23,854 bases of DNA from a virus, in the IMG/VR virus record IMGVR_UViG_3300008217_003143, positions 1-23,854 of that record; one strand, 5' to 3'. A program made the position numbers and the translations under genes. The notes beneath the pieces are model-generated. The model did not search any database, had not been told where the DNA came from, and saw only the letters and a list, made by a program, of their open reading frames with translations. Of this stretch, positions 21,113-23,854 are shown piece after piece. How positions within the stretch are numbered: the first letter of the stretch is position 1; each line of letters begins with the position of its first letter.

Positions 21113-21574
21113 ATGGCTGACTGGGTACACGGAACAAAGCAACAAAAGGAGCTGGCGGTTGCCGAGCTGGCACGGGGCGCGACTTACCGAGCGGCAGCCA
21201 GGCGGGCCGGGATCAAGTCAGGATCGACCGTCTGGCGCTGGGTCAATAATGACGAGACCTACAGGCACGAGCTGCAACAGGCAAAGCGAGCAGCGCTAGC
21301 TTCAGCCGCCGAGCTGGTCCTTCTGGCTGGCAAAGAAATCAAGGACCGGCTGGAAGACGACGAGAGACGCGAAGCCATGAGCGTCGGCGACCTCAACAAG
21401 ATCCACGGGACGGCGACTGACAAGATCATCCATGCCGCAGCCATCGAGGCAGAGCAAGGGATGGACGAGTCGGCAACGATGGACACTGAAGGGATGCTGG
21501 ACGCCCTGGCCGAGCGGCTGACGCCTGAGCACCTGGCGGCGCTTCAAGCCCGCATGGCAGACCTTCGGCATTGA
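21113..21574 (+). CDS. terS: Terminase small subunit
   Basis: This 153-aa protein starts MADWVHGTKQQKELAVAELA. An N-terminal helix-turn-helix lies at about 22-45 (ATYRAAARRAGIKSGSTVWR), followed by long oligomerisation helices rich in Ala, Glu and Lys and an acidic C-terminal region (MLDALAERLTPEHLAALQAR). Position directly before the large terminase, size and HTH-plus-helix layout match small terminases, which recognise the packaging site as a ring and stimulate the large subunit. It ends on a TTGA overlap with the large-subunit start. Confidence 0.78.
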   Translation: MADWVHGTKQQKELAVAELARGATYRAAARRAGIKSGSTVWRWVNNDETYRHELQQAKRAALASAAELVLLAGKEIKDRLEDDERREAMSVGDLNKIHGTATDKIIHAAAIEAEQGMDESATMDTEGMLDALAERLTPEHLAALQARMADLRH

Positions 21575-22926
21575 GCCTCGCGGCTGCGCTGGCTGCGGTC
21601 AAAGCAAACCCACTCGCGGCCTACCAGCCAACACCGGGCCAGCTGCGGTTCCACAAGGCGCCCGGAAGGGTTCGGCTGCTCCGCGCACCTAATCAGGTCG
21701 GCAAATCCCACTGTGGAGCAGCTGAGGCCCTCTGGTGGCTGCTGGGCAAGCATCCCCACCAGGCAATCCCGCCCGCGCCGAACCGTGGCCGGCTGGTTCC
21801 ATACTCAGACGACAGCGCGAAGGAGGTCGAGGCCAGGCTGGCCGAGTTGCTGCCCCGTGGCTCGCTCCACCCTGATTGTCGATACGACGCGGACAGGGGC
21901 TTCCGGGTGGGTCGGCGGCGGATCCTGCGGCTTCGGAACGGATCGAGCCTGAGCATTATCAGTCAGGAGGCCGGCACGATGGCCGCAGCAGGGGCGACGT
22001 TGGACTTTGTCTGGTTCGACGAGCCCCCGCCCCCGTCGGTCTTCTCCGAGGGCGTGGCGAGGACGACAAGCACCGGGGGCCGGGTCTGGCTGACGCTGAC
22101 TCCTATCGGCAGGCCATGCGCCTGGCTTCGGGAGGAGGTGGAGCGCGGATCAGTCCAAGAGGTCCACTTCGGGCTGTCGGTCCAATCGTGCCCCTGGCTG
22201 ACCCAGGCGGACGTAGATCAGATCACGGCTCACACGCTAGAGGGCGAGCGGCCCCAGCGGATCCATGGTGACTGGGAGGGCGTGACGCCTGATCGCTACT
22301 ACGGCGCCTGGTCTGACTCCATGGTCACCGACGAGCTGCCCGACTGCGAGGTCAAGCTGGGCCTGGGCATCGACCACGGCGAAGACGCCGGCAGGGAGGC
22401 CGCGCTGCTGGTGGCGTTCAAGCCCGACCGACACGATCCCCGCTGCTGGTTCCTCGACGAATACGTGAGCCGAGGGCACACGGGGATCGAGGCGGACGCC
22501 CAGGGGATCCTTGACATGCTGGCGCGGTGGGACCTCGGCCCCGAAGCCATCGACGAGGCCAGGGGCGACACGAACAGCGCCGGCAAGTCCGAGGCCGGGT
22601 ACAAGGTGAACCAGCTGCTCACGGAGTCCGTCGCCCGGATGTCTGGCCTGCCTGAGCACTCGCCGCCGTTCCGCATCCAGCCGGCCCGCAAGGGCCCGGG
22701 CTCGGTGGCGTATACATCGCGCTTGCTTCACTCCTCGATGGTTCGGGGCTCGCTGACGGTCCACCCGAACTGCGTCAGCCTGATCGAGGCTTTCAGGCAC
22801 TGGCGCGGCCCTGGCGGGTCGGCTGCCAATCGCGATCTGTCTCACTCGCTAGACGCTGCCCGCTACATTGGCAGAGAGTTTCTTGACACCCGGGCACGTG
22901 CCGGGGCACCCTTGCGGATACGCTGA
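21571..22926 (+). CDS. terL: Terminase large subunit
   Basis: A TTG overlapping the small-subunit stop gives 451 aa. The ATPase motifs are APNQVGKS (39-46, Walker A), FVWFDEPPP (146-154, Walker B with catalytic Glu) and TLTPIG near 175 (coupling motif). The nuclease domain begins near LGLGIDHGEDAG (Asp268) and includes a late HSLDAARY with a further Asp. The protein drives DNA into the prohead and cuts the concatemer. The gene is complete and is followed by the portal gene, whose TTG start is 11 bases after this stop. Confidence 0.9.
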   Translation: MSLAAALAAVKANPLAAYQPTPGQLRFHKAPGRVRLLRAPNQVGKSHCGAAEALWWLLGKHPHQAIPPAPNRGRLVPYSDDSAKEVEARLAELLPRGSLHPDCRYDADRGFRVGRRRILRLRNGSSLSIISQEAGTMAAAGATLDFVWFDEPPPPSVFSEGVARTTSTGGRVWLTLTPIGRPCAWLREEVERGSVQEVHFGLSVQSCPWLTQADVDQITAHTLEGERPQRIHGDWEGVTPDRYYGAWSDSMVTDELPDCEVKLGLGIDHGEDAGREAALLVAFKPDRHDPRCWFLDEYVSRGHTGIEADAQGILDMLARWDLGPEAIDEARGDTNSAGKSEAGYKVNQLLTESVARMSGLPEHSPPFRIQPARKGPGSVAYTSRLLHSSMVRGSLTVHPNCVSLIEAFRHWRGPGGSAANRDLSHSLDAARYIGREFLDTRARAGAPLRIR

Positions 22927-22937
22927 CGGAGTCCCGC

Positions 22938-23854
22938 TTGCAGCATTTTCCAGATCCCAGAATCCAGCAGCAGCGCCCACCCCTGCCCGACGCTGGCGAC
23001 CAGCCCAGGCGGGATCACTCGCGCTTGCGGCGGCGACTGCTTGAGGGCTGGTGGCGGCAGGATCTAGATCGCCGGATCTCTGAGTTCTTCCACAGTTCAA
23101 CCGCCGAGCGGCTGGGCTATCGGGACATGTCCCGGAATCTATTCAGGCAGCTAACTCTCCAGCTTTCCCAGCTCTACACCGACCCGCCGCGCATCGAGCA
23201 CGAGGGCGTAGCCGAGGACCCGCTGGACGAGTTCCGCGCCCAGCTTCGAGATGCCTGGCTCTGGCAGGTATTGGCGAGGAACCAACGCTACTCAGTCGGG
23301 ATGCGCGAGTCCCTAGTTCGTGTCGGCTGGATCCCTGGCGAGCCAGGCGGGCTCCAGTTTCGGATGGTGCCGAGCGATCTAGTCTGGGCGTCGGCCCATC
23401 CTGACCGACCGGGCAAGCCCGATCAGGTGGTCGAAGCTCGGATCCGCACGCTGACAAGGAACGGCAAGCAGGAGACCGCTTGGACCTGGGACGTTCTCGA
23501 TGTGCGCGAAGAGCCCAGCTATAAGGTGATGCTGCCCGACGGACCTGACCCCAGCAAAGCGTCGGACATCACCGCCGACGTCCTGGGCGGCGACTTCTCA
23601 GGCTCTGACTATCCCTACATCGTTGACGGCGAGGCGGTCCTGCCTCATGTCCTCTATCACGCTTCAGGCGGCACGGGCGCGCTCTGGGACGCTTGGACCG
23701 GCAAGGAGCAGGTCGACGCGACGTTGATCGTTGCTGTGTTCTGGACCTTCTGGGGCTATTGCGTCAGAGACGCCAGCCACCCGATCAGAGGCATGGCGAA
23801 CGGGATCATGCGAGGAGCGGCGACCCGTGGCAGCTCCAAGGGCAGCCGCTCGGA
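22938..23854 (+). CDS. Portal protein, N-terminal part (runs off window)
   Basis: The frame is open from the large-terminase stop to the window end. The TTG at 22938 with GGAG 6 bases upstream is the likely start (a CTG at 22923 is the alternative), giving at least 305 aa. Features such as ERLGYRDMSRNLFRQLTLQL, VPSDLVWASAHPDRPGKPDQ, AVLPHVLYHASGGTGALWDA and LIVAVFWTFWGYCVRDASH fit the wing and stem regions of SPP1-type portals. Position directly after TerL supports this. The portal forms the dodecameric ring through which DNA enters the capsid. The 3' part is missing. Confidence 0.75.
   Translation, partial: MQHFPDPRIQQQRPPLPDAGDQPRRDHSRLRRRLLEGWWRQDLDRRISEFFHSSTAERLGYRDMSRNLFRQLTLQLSQLYTDPPRIEHEGVAEDPLDEFRAQLRDAWLWQVLARNQRYSVGMRESLVRVGWIPGEPGGLQFRMVPSDLVWASAHPDRPGKPDQVVEARIRTLTRNGKQETAWTWDVLDVREEPSYKVMLPDGPDPSKASDITADVLGGDFSGSDYPYIVDGEAVLPHVLYHASGGTGALWDAWTGKEQVDATLIVAVFWTFWGYCVRDASHPIRGMANGIMRGAATRGSSKGSRS

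Noticed and set aside
22237-22845. Minus-strand 202-aa ORF inside the terminase large subunit
   Set aside because: The plus strand has complete ATPase and nuclease motifs, and the antisense frame is a codon-bias shadow.
1-23854. tRNA genes, CRISPR array, insertion sequence, integrase or attachment site
   Set aside because: No cloverleaf, regular spaced repeats, transposase or integrase motifs were seen on either strand. The repeats found are pairs or triples at gene borders.

Overview
The window is part of a moderately GC-rich tailed-phage genome (or a closely related prophage or metagenomic phage contig). A tape-measure gene, a tail-assembly-chaperone frameshift and a lysis block point to siphovirus morphology. 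The host cannot be named from the sequence. An M15-type peptidoglycan peptidase and sigma70-like promoters fit an ordinary bacterial host. I saw no integrase, tRNA, rRNA, CRISPR array or insertion sequence.

Layout. (1) 1-8076, + strand: end of an unidentified upstream gene, a tiny charged protein, a tail assembly chaperone with a textbook -1 slippery site, tape measure, a large Asp-box tail protein and a probable tail-tip protein. (2) 8084-9866, + strand: small membrane proteins, an M15 endolysin, a two-TM holin and a zinc-ribbon protein. (3) 10625-9856, - strand: a small regulatory operon (55-aa gene, zinc-finger gene, 52-aa gene, ribbon-helix-helix gene) behind its own promoter. (4) 16321-10825, - strand: a tightly overlapping operon with an ERF annealing protein, a Gp157-like protein, RusA, many very small genes, a PP-loop ATPase and a DNA methyltransferase. 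(5) 16415-16636, + strand: a Cro/CI-like regulator, apparently leaderless, divergent from the ERF operon. (6) 19991-16603, - strand: primase-polymerase/helicase and an SF2 helicase. (7) 19992-20404: non-coding, with inverted repeats and GGTGGTG clusters. (8) 20405-21033, + strand: two small genes in near-identical expression cassettes. (9) 21113-end, + strand: terminase small and large subunits and the start of a portal gene. Packaging genes at the right and tail genes at the left mean the capsid genes lie outside the window.

How it works together: the minus-strand genes supply replication, recombination and DNA modification, and the plus-strand genes supply packaging, tail and lysis. The most unusual features are repeats that duplicate regulatory or junction DNA rather than genes. 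One promoter/leader/hairpin cassette occurs three times driving three unrelated small ORFs, in both orientations. A 27-bp repeat covers stop-and-restart junctions on both sides of a zinc-finger gene that has no ATG, GTG or TTG start. An exact 19-bp repeat covers the beginning and end of the PP-loop gene. These look like borders of interchangeable gene modules, with either non-canonical initiation or recoding at the 27-bp junctions.

Start codons were chosen from Shine-Dalgarno spacing and stop/start overlaps. Functions are read from motifs by eye without any database search.
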